In this document: positions 31,784-40,432 of the stretch, one piece after another
Layout of the letters: each line of letters begins with the position of its first letter
Position numbering within the stretch: position 1 is the first letter of the stretch
Assembly: GCA_024224155.1 (NCBI GenBank)
Contig: JAAENP010000477.1
Coordinates: 1 to 44,984, forward strand
Reading direction: 5' to 3'
DNA: 44,984 nucleotides
DNA from: a bacterium
GTDB lineage: Bacteria > Acidobacteriota > Thermoanaerobaculia > Multivoradales > JAHEKO01
Translations under genes and position numbers: made by a program
The notes under the pieces: model-generated
What the model was told of the DNA's origin: nothing
What the model saw: the letters and a program-made list of their open reading frames with translations, nothing else
Database searches by the model: none

Positions 31784-32920
31784 ATGGCTGAACCGCTGCC
31801 CAAGCAATACATCCAGGTAGGGGAGCACCAGGTTTCCCTACCGCCGGGCGTCAGCGTGGCGGCATGGTCTCTCGAGCGGGTCCGATCCCAGAACCCACGC
31901 ATCCGCGCCTACCTGGGCTCACTCAGACTGCTGGAGCAGACCGATGAGAGTAACTACGCCATCCTTCACTGCTCTCCCGGCCGATTGCTACAGATCTGGC
32001 GGCGCGTGCGCAGAGTTTGTCAGATCATCCAGACCCGTTTGGCTCCGACGCTCGCCGAGCCCTCGATCATTCCGGTGCTCGACACCGCAAGACGCAACGC
32101 CGAGCTTTCCTACTTTGCCCTCAACAACACGGTGATCTCTCGCCTCGAGCAGTACCCCTATCGCATCGCCGACAGCGACATCATGGCGGTTCGCCGGTTG
32201 CTCTGCCACTCCATCGGAAAGATCTACGAGTTCCTCCGCGACACTTTCGGCGAGATCGTAGCGTGCGATCCCCGCAGTCTGCACGATTCGGACTACTACC
32301 TGTCGAAGCGCTTTCCCCAGGACATCGAAGAGGCCGAGTGGCTGTACGCATCCGTCGACAAACTCAACGACTACATGCAGGAAATCGGCCTTGTGCTCAT
32401 GCGCGACCTGCAGGAAGTCGCCGAACGCCTGAGGAGCCAACCGCAGCTGCCAACTCCGAGGAGTTGGCAGAACGTCGAGGAGTTCCTGACGGAAGTCATA
32501 GAAGGCCTCTCTCCAAAGCTCAAGGAAGTGCTGGCGATGACCGGCATTCGATACGACGAAATGGAGCCCTTGGACGAATACGCCTTCAAGGTCCCGCACA
32601 ACTGCTATCTCTTGAGAGAGACCTACGAGCTCGGGCGGCGGTCGATCGACGAGCTGATGGCGCGCCCGGTGAAAACCATCGAAGACCGCGCTCGCCGGGT
32701 CGATGACCTGCTCGCCAGCCACCGTGTAATCAGCGGCTTTCTTCTCGATGTCATGACCCGAATCGAACAATCGATCGAGGATCTCCTGGCCTATGTGCCG
32801 ATATGGCTCAACGCAATCGAAAGGCGGCGCGCGTTGATGCTGACCAAGAACCCGGACGAGATCCCGCAGCGCACCACTCGCGCGGCGCGCGACAAAACGG
32901 TAGAAGGAATGGAGCGTTAG
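31784..32920 (+). CDS. Uncharacterised all-alpha protein
   Basis: 378 residues from ATG 31784, with no signal peptide or membrane helix. It is helix-rich: LERVRSQNPRIRAYLGSLRLLEQ, RLLQIWRRVRRVCQIIQTRL, VDKLNDYMQEIGLVLMRDLQEVAERLRS, SIDELMARPVKTIEDRARRVDDLLASHR. I do not recognise a domain. No metal-binding, nucleotide-binding or catalytic signature is visible. The length and coding-like composition make the ORF reliable. It is convergent with the small coiled ORF at 32917, with stop codons overlapping by 4 nt. A scaffolding or regulatory role is possible but unsupported. Confidence 0.75.
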   Translation: MAEPLPKQYIQVGEHQVSLPPGVSVAAWSLERVRSQNPRIRAYLGSLRLLEQTDESNYAILHCSPGRLLQIWRRVRRVCQIIQTRLAPTLAEPSIIPVLDTARRNAELSYFALNNTVISRLEQYPYRIADSDIMAVRRLLCHSIGKIYEFLRDTFGEIVACDPRSLHDSDYYLSKRFPQDIEEAEWLYASVDKLNDYMQEIGLVLMRDLQEVAERLRSQPQLPTPRSWQNVEEFLTEVIEGLSPKLKEVLAMTGIRYDEMEPLDEYAFKVPHNCYLLRETYELGRRSIDELMARPVKTIEDRARRVDDLLASHRVISGFLLDVMTRIEQSIEDLLAYVPIWLNAIERRRALMLTKNPDEIPQRTTRAARDKTVEGMER

Positions 32921-33084
32921 CCTTCGGTTCGGAGCTCGAGTCGCGATTCGATTCGGTCCAAACGGCGCTCGATCTCCAGCAGCTTCTGGATGATCAAGAC
33001 ATGTGTCTTTTTGGCGTCGATACCGACCGGACTCGCGTCGCTCGCAATGAGTTCCTCGATACGCTCAGCTTCGGTGTCGGTCAT
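32917..33084 (-). CDS. 55-residue helical/coiled small protein
   Basis: ATG at 33084 overlaps the thioesterase fragment's stop by 4 nt (ATGA). The product (TEAERIEELIASDASPVGIDAKK) ends in a heptad-like helix LIIQKLLEIERRLDRIESRLEL, consistent with a short coiled coil. There is no known family. It is the last member of the GGT-thioesterase run. Confidence 0.5.
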   Translation of the reverse strand: MTDTEAERIEELIASDASPVGIDAKKTHVLIIQKLLEIERRLDRIESRLELRTEG

Positions 33085-33290
33085 GAACGAATCTCCTCGC
33101 GGAAGATGACCGGCCCGAAGTTGTCCTCGGCGAACCGGGCCTGCGGAAAGCCATTCTCGGCTAGGTAGGCGAAGCGAACCTCGGTCGCATAGTCGAGATA
33201 GGCAGTGTTGCGCATATGCCGGTTGGGGTCGAGATCGGCCCACCGAACGTGGAAGGTCTGGGCGAAGCGTGCAGCGCTCATCGGGGTCAC
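33081..33290 (-). pseudogene. 3'-truncated 4HBT (hot-dog) thioesterase
   Basis: 69 residues. FHVRWADLDPNRHMRNTAYLDYATEVRFAYLAENG is the classical first half of a hot-dog acyl-CoA/acyl-ACP thioesterase, with the D-x-N/D-x-H-x-x-N-x-x-Y-L motif of the active-site helix. A complete domain needs about 130-140 residues; here the frame ends at VIFREEIRS directly after the central helix and second strand, so half of the sheet is missing. The GTG at 33290 overlaps the GGT stop by 4 nt (GTGA); an ATG three codons later is also possible. It could be a pseudogene or a shortened protein that works only as part of a complex. Confidence 0.6.
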
Positions 33291-35167
33291 CAGGCGATGC
33301 CGTAGTCTTCGCCGAAGTTACTGGCTCCTCCCCACATCGTGCCGTGCTCGCGGTCGAAAAAGATCGCCGTAATCGGTCCCGAAGTGCGTCTCCGGGTTTC
33401 CACACGGTAGCCAACTTTGCGTAGCTCGGCTCGAACCCACGCCGGGACGTCGTCGCGAACCACCAGCCTGCCGGGCTCGGCTCTGTGAGCGCCGAAAGAC
33501 GACTGCATCTGATAGCTGGTGATGTTGGCCGCCTCAGCCGCTTGCTGCACGTTCATGCCAAACTCCACCACGTTCAGGAAGAACTGCAGAAGGTTCTGAT
33601 CCTGAGTGTCGCCGCCCTGAACGGCGAATGACAGATACGGCTCGCCGCCCTTCAGCGCCAGGCCCGGGGTCAGGGTCGCTCGCGGGCGCTTGCCCGGCTC
33701 GACCAAGTTGTACGGATTCATGCGCTCGTCGAGAACGAAGCTCTGCATTCGTTGCGAGAGGCCGATGCCGGTGGAGCCCGCGATGAATGCCGGAACCCAA
33801 GCGCCGCTGGGAGTGATCGAAACCACCCAACCCTCTTCGTCCGCGGCCTGGATCGAGGTCGTGCCGGCACGGAAAGCCTCTTCATCGGTCAGCAGAAGCG
33901 ACTGCTGAAACCCCTCCTCGCCCTCGGCTTCGGCGGCCGGGGGGATCGGTGTCCATTGCTCGAGCAGCTCCGGGAACGGATGCTCGCCTTCCTGGAACTC
34001 GTAGGGGTTGCCGGGCCTAACGTTCTCGTTGTTGTTGTCCCAGTCGATGGTCTCGAAGCGCTCTCGGGCGTACTCCTTGGAGAGCAACCCGGCGATAGGC
34101 TCCTGCGGTGGGTAGTACGGATCACCGTAGTAGAAATCCCGATCGGCGAAGGCTAGGTTCATCGCTTGATACAGAGCGTGAATGTAAGCCGAGCTGTTGT
34201 ATCCCAACGCCGCCAGGTTCATGTTCTCGAGAATGTTGAGCGTTTGCAGCATCACCGGGCCCTGCACCCAGTGGGTCAGCTTGTACACCTCGATGCCCTT
34301 GTAAGTCGTCGAGACGGGCTCCTCGACATAGACTCGCCAACTCGCAAGGTCGCTCCTGGTGATCAGTCCGCCGTGCTCTTGCGTCGCGCGCACCAACTCC
34401 TCGGCAATGTCGCCGCGGTAAAAGCGCTCATACGCCGCTTGAATCGCCTGGCTGCGGCTCTTGCCGGCGGCCAGCGCCTCGCGCTCGGCCGCGACTAGCT
34501 TCTCGAGCGTTGCCTTGAGCTCGGGCTGACGGAAGATCTCGCCCGGATGTGGCGCGGCGCGGGCCTTTGGATCGTCATCGTTCCAGTGCGGCAGGAACAC
34601 CTTCTTGGAATCGGGCCACTGCGCCAGAATCTCTCGGCGCCGCTCCATGTTGTCGGCCTGAGCAGCTTCGATCGGGTAGCCCTCGGCCATCCGAATCGCG
34701 GGCTCGAGCACTTCCGCCAAGCTCAAGGTTCCATACTCGGCCAACATCAAGAGAAGTCCGCCTGGGGTTCCCGGCGTCACCGCGGCCAGGGGTCCGAACT
34801 CGGGTGGATAGCGCATGCCCCGAGCTCGGAAGAACTCCGGCGTCGCGCCGGTCGGAGCGACGCCGAGCGCGTTGATGCCGAGGACCTTTTTGGTGTTCGG
34901 GTTGTAGATCAGAGCCTGGGTCTCGCCCCCCCAGCCCAGCGTGTCCCACATCGTCGAGGTCGCCGCGAGCATGGCGCACGCGGCATCCACCGCGTTGCCC
35001 CCGCGTGCGAAGGTCATCGCGCCGGCGGTCGCGGCGAGCGGCTTGCCGGTGATCGCCACCCAGTGCTTGCCGTGAAGAACCGGTTTGACCGTGCGTTGGG
35101 CGGAAAGCGGGAGCGCGGTCAAGAGGACCGCGACGGTGAGCGCTGAACAACCGAATGATCGCTTCAT
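33287..35167 (-). CDS. ggt: Gamma-glutamyltransferase (Ntn hydrolase)
   Basis: 626 residues with a signal peptide (CSALTVAVLLTALPLSAQ), so periplasmic. The fold markers of GGT are present: GKPLAATAGAMTFARGGNAVDAACAM near 42-66, GGLITRSDLASWRV and LALKGGEPYLSFAVQGGDTQDQ. The autoprocessing threonine is most likely T436 in RAGTTSIQAAD, which becomes the N-terminal nucleophile of the small subunit. GGT cleaves gamma-glutamyl bonds of glutathione and related peptides. Compared with E. coli-type enzymes the cleavage site is GTTSIQ instead of the usual TTH-containing form. The ATG at 35167 is clear. It heads the run with the thioesterase fragment and the coiled ORF. Confidence 0.9.
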   Translation of the reverse strand: MKRSFGCSALTVAVLLTALPLSAQRTVKPVLHGKHWVAITGKPLAATAGAMTFARGGNAVDAACAMLAATSTMWDTLGWGGETQALIYNPNTKKVLGINALGVAPTGATPEFFRARGMRYPPEFGPLAAVTPGTPGGLLLMLAEYGTLSLAEVLEPAIRMAEGYPIEAAQADNMERRREILAQWPDSKKVFLPHWNDDDPKARAAPHPGEIFRQPELKATLEKLVAAEREALAAGKSRSQAIQAAYERFYRGDIAEELVRATQEHGGLITRSDLASWRVYVEEPVSTTYKGIEVYKLTHWVQGPVMLQTLNILENMNLAALGYNSSAYIHALYQAMNLAFADRDFYYGDPYYPPQEPIAGLLSKEYARERFETIDWDNNNENVRPGNPYEFQEGEHPFPELLEQWTPIPPAAEAEGEEGFQQSLLLTDEEAFRAGTTSIQAADEEGWVVSITPSGAWVPAFIAGSTGIGLSQRMQSFVLDERMNPYNLVEPGKRPRATLTPGLALKGGEPYLSFAVQGGDTQDQNLLQFFLNVVEFGMNVQQAAEAANITSYQMQSSFGAHRAEPGRLVVRDDVPAWVRAELRKVGYRVETRRRTSGPITAIFFDREHGTMWGGASNFGEDYGIAW

Positions 35168-35246
35168 GATCCGCCAAGGATACGTCGAGTGTGACCCAGT
35201 TCACAGCCGTGCCCTGGGCCGAGGCGTATGAAGTAGCGACCTGTCG

Positions 35247-36986
35247 ATGCCAAGCGCTGCCCACAATCCGGGACCGGGACGACAAGCTCTCATGGAGGCC
35301 AAGTCCCGCGAGCACGAAATGCCTCCGACTGGGGAGGAACCGAAGGCTCGCTCGGTCCGCAGGATCTTCGGCCAAACCGCCATGCGGCGCCGTGGCGCCG
35401 CCGGGCTGACCGCGCCACCCCCCGTGCCTCATCCGCCAGCGACCGCCCCGTCTGTGGCCGTTATCGCAATGAACCGACTCGGATTCGGCCCGCGCCCCGG
35501 CGATGTCGCCGCATTCAATGCGCTCGCGGGCAACGACACCGATCGCCTCCAGGCCTATGTCGACCAACAGCTGCAGCCCAGTGCGCTCGACGACAGTGCC
35601 GCCGACGCGCGCGTCGCCGCCTCCGGCTACACCACCCTTAACAAACCTCTGGCACAGCTCTGGGCCGATCATGTCGTCGCCGACCCGGTCTGGAGCGAGC
35701 GCATCCGCCCCGCGGATGAAACCACTCTCATGACTCTCCTTCGCGCCGTATACAGCGAACGGCAGCTGTTCGAGGTCATGGTCGACTTCTGGCACAACCA
35801 CTTCTCGATCTACGGCTGGGAGTTCTACGAGGCGCCGACATGGGTCCACTACGACCGTGACGTAGTTCGCGCCAACGCTCTCGGCAACTTCCGCACTCTG
35901 CTCGAAGCCGTGGCCAAGAGCACCCCGATGCTCTTCTATCTGGACAATTGGCTCAGTTCACTTGACGGGCCGAACGAGAACTACGCCCGTGAGTTGATGG
36001 AGCTCCACACGCTCGGCGACGAGAACTACTTGGGCGCGGTTCCGCGAAACCAGGTCCCGACCGATGCCCAGGGTTTTCAGCTCGGCTTTGTCGACGAGGA
36101 CGTCTTCGCTGTGACCCGCTGCCTCACCGGTTGGTCGATCGACGGCAACCCGTGGTGGGACCCGAAATCAGGCAATGGCGGCTATCTCTATCGGCCCGAC
36201 TGGCACGAAGCTTCGGCCAAGAATGTTCTCGGCCATCAGATACCAGCAGGCCAGCCGGCCGAGAAAGACGGTCAAGACGTCCTGGACATTCTGGCGACCC
36301 ACCCGGGAACAGCTCGCTTCGTGTGTCGCAAGCTCTGCCGCCGGTTTATCGGGGACTTTCCGCCGGAAAACCTGGTCGATTCCGCGGCGCAAGTGTTCCT
36401 GGCGCAGTCCGCCGCGCCCGACCAGATCGCTCAGGTCATTCGCAGCATTGTTCTGTCGAACGAGTTCAGTCTGACCTGGGGCGCCAAGATCAAACGACCG
36501 CTCGAGATCGTGGTCAGCGCGATGAGGGCTGCCGGAGCCGACTTTCCTTTCATCCTGGGAGATCCCGACACCGGCACCTTCGACTGGCTTTTCTACAACA
36601 CCGGCCACTACCCTTTCGCCTGGCACCCTCCCAACGGATACCCGGATTTCAGCGAAGCCTGGGTGAGCTCGAGCCCTCGTGTGCTGAGCTGGAAGCTGAC
36701 CAATTGGCTGATCGACGTCGAAGATCCTTCCGGTGCCTACCGGCTGGACGCCTTCGCTCAGACACCCCCGAGCGTGCGCTCGGCCGATGACCTCGCCGAC
36801 TTCTGGATCGATCGCGTTCTCGGGCGCCCAATGAGCGCCGCCGATCGCCAGGAAGTGGTGGACCTGATGGCACAGGGCGTCAACCCGAGCTTCGACCTGC
36901 CGCTCGACACCGACCCCGAGCTACGCGACAGGCTGCAGACCATGGTCGGACTCCTTTTTCTTTCCCCGGATTTTCTGTGGCGATGA
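35247..36986 (+). CDS. DUF1800 family protein
   Basis: 579 residues at most. The DUF1800 domain starts near 72 (IAMNRLGFGPRPGDV) and includes MVDFWHNHFSIYG, NENYARELMELHTLGDENY and CLTGWSIDG. The family is of unknown function and nearly always precedes a DUF1501 protein, as here. The start is not certain: ATG 35247, 35292 or 35319 would only change a basic, proline-rich N-terminus (RRIFGQTAMRRRG) that is not a typical signal peptide, although it contains an RRIFG stretch. The DUF1501 gene begins 27 nt after the stop. An export-linked partnership is inferred from the Tat signal of its neighbour. Confidence 0.88.
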   Translation: MPSAAHNPGPGRQALMEAKSREHEMPPTGEEPKARSVRRIFGQTAMRRRGAAGLTAPPPVPHPPATAPSVAVIAMNRLGFGPRPGDVAAFNALAGNDTDRLQAYVDQQLQPSALDDSAADARVAASGYTTLNKPLAQLWADHVVADPVWSERIRPADETTLMTLLRAVYSERQLFEVMVDFWHNHFSIYGWEFYEAPTWVHYDRDVVRANALGNFRTLLEAVAKSTPMLFYLDNWLSSLDGPNENYARELMELHTLGDENYLGAVPRNQVPTDAQGFQLGFVDEDVFAVTRCLTGWSIDGNPWWDPKSGNGGYLYRPDWHEASAKNVLGHQIPAGQPAEKDGQDVLDILATHPGTARFVCRKLCRRFIGDFPPENLVDSAAQVFLAQSAAPDQIAQVIRSIVLSNEFSLTWGAKIKRPLEIVVSAMRAAGADFPFILGDPDTGTFDWLFYNTGHYPFAWHPPNGYPDFSEAWVSSSPRVLSWKLTNWLIDVEDPSGAYRLDAFAQTPPSVRSADDLADFWIDRVLGRPMSAADRQEVVDLMAQGVNPSFDLPLDTDPELRDRLQTMVGLLFLSPDFLWR

Positions 36987-37013
36987 AGCTCGACCTGCGC
37001 GAAGGAGTCGGCC

Positions 37014-38354
37014 ATGTGTGAGATCAGTCGCCGAGGGTTCATGGTCGGCTGTTCGGCCGCCATCGCCGGCCTTGCGGGTTCCAGGTTCAACACCCTGGCC
37101 TTCGCTCAAACCCCCGCCGACCAAGAGGTGCTTCTAGTCCTGTTCCTGCGGGGAGGTATGGACGGACTCACCCTGCTGCCGCCCGTCGCCGGAGCCGACC
37201 GCGGTCACTACGAAGCGGCCCGGCCCGCTCTCCAGGTTCCCGTCACGGGGCCCAACGCGGCTCTCTCGTTGACCCCCCAGTTCGGGCTCCACCCCGCCGC
37301 GGCACCGCTCCAGGAGCTCTACCAGGACAACAAGCTCTCGGTCGTTCTCGCCTCGGGTCTGGACGAGGCCAATCGCAGTCACTTCGAATCCATGGAGTTC
37401 ATGGAGCTCGGCACGCCCGGGGTCCGATCGACCCCGACCGGCTGGCTGACCCGCCATCTGCAGAGCTCGTCGAGCCTACCGGATACGATGATCATGCCCT
37501 CACTGGCGATGGGCGGTCTTCAACAGACCTCCCTGCGCGGCGATCGGCAGACGGTCAACCTCTCGAACCCGGGAATCTTCGCGCTCAACACCGGCCCCTG
37601 GCGCTGGCGAGACGCCCAAAGGACGGCCCTGCGCAAGCTCTACGAGGCCGACTCATCTCTACTCCACGTTACCGGTCTCCAGGCGCTGGACGCCGTCGAT
37701 GTGCTGGACTTGTTCGTGACCGAGAACTACACGCCCGCCAACGGCGCGGTTTACCCGTCGGGAGAGTTCGGTGAGCACCTTCAGGTGATCGCCCAGATGA
37801 TCAAGCTCGACCTCGGGCTTCACGTCGCGACGCTCGATCTCGGCGGCTGGGACACACACGCCAACCAGGACGGCTATCTGCCACCGCTTCTGACCGAGCT
37901 GTCACAGGGTCTGCATGCCCTGTACACCGATCTCAACGGCTCGGGCTCGAGCGACTACACCCAGAGACTAACCGTCGTAGCGCAAAGCGAGTTCGGGCGG
38001 CGCTTCGAAGAGAACGCCGACGATGGCACCGACCACGGCCATGGCAACGTCATGCTGGTCTTGAGCGGCAACGCCACCGGTGGAATGCACGGCACCTGGC
38101 CCGGCCTCGCTCCCGGCCAGCTCTTCGAGGGCGACGATGTCGCCGTAACGACCGACTACCGCAGAATCCTTTCGGAGATCCTCATCCGGCGGCTGGGCAA
38201 CAACAAGCTGGGTATCGTCTTTCCCGGCTACACGGACTACTCTCCGCTCGGTGTGGTAGCCGGCGCGGATACGCCCCCCGATTACAAAGGCGGACCTGGA
38301 TCGACCATCTTCTCGGACGGCTTCGAGTCCGGGGACACATCGGCTTGGGGCTAG
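37014..38354 (+). CDS. DUF1501 family protein, Tat-exported, with DGFESGDTSAW tail
   Basis: 446 residues. The N-terminus CEISRRGFMVGCSAAIAGLAG is a twin-arginine signal. Conserved DUF1501 elements follow: LVLFLRGGMDGLTLLPPV, NRSHFESMEFMELG, LDLGGWDTHANQDG, VVAQSEFGRRFEENADDGTDHGHGNV. The D/H/N pattern in GGWDTHAN and DHGHGN resembles the metal site of the sulfatase/alkaline-phosphatase superfamily to which DUF1501 is usually assigned. The last 12 residues are DGFESGDTSAWG, after a G/P-rich spacer. GAAGGAG precedes the ATG. Its paired DUF1800 gene is upstream and a secreted protein follows 4 nt later. The reaction is unknown. Confidence 0.92.
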   Translation: MCEISRRGFMVGCSAAIAGLAGSRFNTLAFAQTPADQEVLLVLFLRGGMDGLTLLPPVAGADRGHYEAARPALQVPVTGPNAALSLTPQFGLHPAAAPLQELYQDNKLSVVLASGLDEANRSHFESMEFMELGTPGVRSTPTGWLTRHLQSSSSLPDTMIMPSLAMGGLQQTSLRGDRQTVNLSNPGIFALNTGPWRWRDAQRTALRKLYEADSSLLHVTGLQALDAVDVLDLFVTENYTPANGAVYPSGEFGEHLQVIAQMIKLDLGLHVATLDLGGWDTHANQDGYLPPLLTELSQGLHALYTDLNGSGSSDYTQRLTVVAQSEFGRRFEENADDGTDHGHGNVMLVLSGNATGGMHGTWPGLAPGQLFEGDDVAVTTDYRRILSEILIRRLGNNKLGIVFPGYTDYSPLGVVAGADTPPDYKGGPGSTIFSDGFESGDTSAWG

Positions 38355-38358
38355 GCGG

Positions 38359-39189
38359 ATGACACGGGTCCCAAAGAGTCTGAAGGTAGCGCTGGCTGTC
38401 TGCCTTTCTTCTCTGGTCTGCCCTACCCCGGGGTCGCCCGGGAGCTTCACGGTGAACCCCCAATCCGCCACGGTGGGCGCCTATGGTCTCGAGGTCAGAG
38501 TCGGAGACGAGTGCTCGTCGCCCGACACGCTGTCGCTGTCGGCTCCGCCAGGGCAGATCCAGGGGGACTTCGAAGCCTGCTTCACCCTCACGGCCGAGAA
38601 CGTAGAGGTCATGGGCGCCGGCGCGACCTTTCGCTCCGGCGGGACCATCCAGCTCGGCGACGGTTTCAGCGTGGCCTCCAACGTCGACTTCACCGCCGCG
38701 ATCGTGCCGGCCCTGGGCACCGACTTCGCCTCGGTGGACGACCCCTCGCCGATCGCCGAGGTCGTCTACAACGCGACGTTCTACCTCCGGCTCGATGACC
38801 TCGTTCTCGCCACGGGCGACTCGATCGAGCATTTCACCGCCTACTCCGGTTCGGGAGAATCCCAGTTCATCCTGACGGTGCGTAAGAACCCGAGTGGCCA
38901 GAACTCACTCCATCTGGCGGCTCGCGAGAACGGCGGAGGCCTGGTTCAGATGATTCCGGGCCAAGAGCTACCGCTGACCACGGCCTGGAACAAGATCGAC
39001 ATCGAATGGACGGCCGGAGACGGCAACGGCGCTTTTCTCGTCGCCGTCAACGACGGCTCCTTCTCGGGATTGACCAATCTCTCCAATAGCGCGGCGCTCG
39101 TCGAAACAGTCCGCTGGGGAGCGATCAACGGTTCCATATCGACCACCACCGGCCTGATGCAGCTCGACAGCTTCAACTCCTGGCGCTAG
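38359..39189 (+). CDS. Secreted hypothetical protein
   Basis: 276 residues with a signal peptide (LKVALAVCLSSLVCPTPGSPGS). The segment from about 55 to 115 (QIQGDFEACFTLTAENVEV, then GTIQLGDGFSVASNVDFTA) resembles the repeated turns of beta-solenoid '3-coathanger stack' domains. The C-terminal half is strand-rich (FYLRLDDLVLATGD, WNKIDIEWTAGDGNGAFLVAV) and may be a sandwich domain. No catalytic motif is visible. It begins 4 nt after DUF1501 without a good ribosome site, so it is probably translationally coupled and part of the same exported system. Confidence 0.65.
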   Translation: MTRVPKSLKVALAVCLSSLVCPTPGSPGSFTVNPQSATVGAYGLEVRVGDECSSPDTLSLSAPPGQIQGDFEACFTLTAENVEVMGAGATFRSGGTIQLGDGFSVASNVDFTAAIVPALGTDFASVDDPSPIAEVVYNATFYLRLDDLVLATGDSIEHFTAYSGSGESQFILTVRKNPSGQNSLHLAARENGGGLVQMIPGQELPLTTAWNKIDIEWTAGDGNGAFLVAVNDGSFSGLTNLSNSAALVETVRWGAINGSISTTTGLMQLDSFNSWR

Positions 39190-39243
39190 AGCCCGGCGAT
39201 CTCTTCGTTCACCGGGTCTTCTCGAGCTGCCAGATACCGGTGC

Positions 39244-40107
39244 CTAGTCGCCGACCCCGGAAACGCCCGGTATGGCGTCGCAGTCGGCTTCCTCGCCGTT
39301 GATTGAGCAGGTGCAACCGCCGGCCTTGCACTCGACCCTGACCTCGCACTCCTCGGAACCGCCACAGTCGAACTCGTTCAGACCGGCGATCTCGAGGTTG
39401 GGCTCACAGTTCTTGTCCTCACTGTCGCAGTGAACCATGATCTTGCGCAGGTGGCTCACGTCTCCCACATGCCCAAGGTGACCGATGTGTCGAAACCCGA
39501 GATCCTCGTCGCGCTCGTCGATCGCTACCGTGATCGATCGCGCGGATCCGTTGCGCCAAAAGCCGAGCAGCACCTCTTCACCCTCGGCATGGCCGCGAAT
39601 CATCTTGGCCAGAGCTGCGCTGTTGGCAACGCTGTCACCGTCGACCTCAACGATGATGTCTCCGGGCTCGAGCCCGGCCTTGAACGCCAGGCTGTCATCC
39701 ATCACCTTCGAAACCATGACTCCCGCGTCAGCCGGCACGCCGAAGTGCTCGCGCAGCTCGGGCGTGAGCTCCGTCAGTCCGACTCCGAGGTAGCCGCCGC
39801 CTTCGCCGAGTCCGCGCAGATGGGTGACCCAGGCGTGACCGTCGTCTCCGGTCATGACCTTGATGTCGCCGCCCCCGCCAACAAAGACCATGTTGTGCGC
39901 ACCCTCGTGCTCCTCGCACCCCTCGCCTTCGCAGTGAATCTCGCGAATTACGATCCTCTTGGCCGCATCGTCACCGACGACGACCTCGGCCCGCGCGTCC
40001 TTGTCTACTTCGATTCCAGGGTCGGTGAGGGCCGGCCGGGCAAGAGCGACGAGGGCCACCGCAACGGCCAGGCAAAGCCCGAGCCTTCTCCAGGTGTTCA
40101 TTCGCAT
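39244..40107 (-). CDS. Secreted PDZ-domain protein with Cys-rich C-terminus
   Basis: 287 residues, with a signal peptide (RLGLCLAVAVALVALARPALT). One PDZ domain covers about 104-200: YLGVGLTELTPELREHFGVP binds C-termini, and FKAGLEPGDIIVEVDGDSV is the standard PDZ turn. There is no trypsin-like protease domain, so it is not a complete DegP. The last ~65 residues contain eight cysteines, and two more lie in IHCEGEGC near residue 60, so disulfides in the periplasm are likely. ATG 40107 has GGAGG 8 nt upstream, and the longer MRMN start is preferred. A role as adaptor or inhibitor is possible but not supported further. Confidence 0.82.
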   Translation of the reverse strand: MRMNTWRRLGLCLAVAVALVALARPALTDPGIEVDKDARAEVVVGDDAAKRIVIREIHCEGEGCEEHEGAHNMVFVGGGGDIKVMTGDDGHAWVTHLRGLGEGGGYLGVGLTELTPELREHFGVPADAGVMVSKVMDDSLAFKAGLEPGDIIVEVDGDSVANSAALAKMIRGHAEGEEVLLGFWRNGSARSITVAIDERDEDLGFRHIGHLGHVGDVSHLRKIMVHCDSEDKNCEPNLEIAGLNEFDCGGSEECEVRVECKAGGCTCSINGEEADCDAIPGVSGVGD

Positions 40108-40225
40108 TGAGAATCCTCCAGCTTCGTCTCGGGGGTTTCTTGCCCCGGTCTCGGGGCTTCAGCTCGTATAACGACCCGATACGAGGAAAGTTCCCACTTT
40201 CGATGCAAACTCGGTCTCGCCCGCG

Positions 40226-40414
40226 TCAGCCGCCTTCGGGAGCCAGCTTCTGGCCGACCCACCCCAAAACCGCTCCGCCCGGCAAGTAGTAAATGAACTG
40301 CTCCAGGCCCCACCACATCCAAATCTTCTCGGGCAGGTTGAAGACGCCGGACCAGCCGGCCATGAAGCAGCAGCCCACAATCGAGAGCAGCAGGCCGAAC
40401 TTCAGACCTTTCAG
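40226..40414 (-). CDS. Small two-helix membrane protein with a CTG or altered start
   Basis: The frame after the DUF434 stop is open for 62 codons: LKGLKFGLLLSIVGCCFMAG, then WSGVFNLPEKIWMWWGLEQF and IYYLPGGAVLGWVGQKLAPEG, then TGA at 40226. Two hydrophobic segments, a central aromatic loop and codon use like neighbouring genes make it look real. No ATG, GTG or TTG lies before the first helix; the only candidate is CTG at 40414, with GGAG 8 nt upstream. The frame is the same as the DUF434 gene and is separated from it by that gene's TAG stop plus six codons. Either CTG is used, or the ORF is the end of a longer lost gene. Confidence 0.5.
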   Translation of the reverse strand: MKGLKFGLLLSIVGCCFMAGWSGVFNLPEKIWMWWGLEQFIYYLPGGAVLGWVGQKLAPEGG

Positions 40415-40432
40415 CCAGGGCGCTCCGGATGG

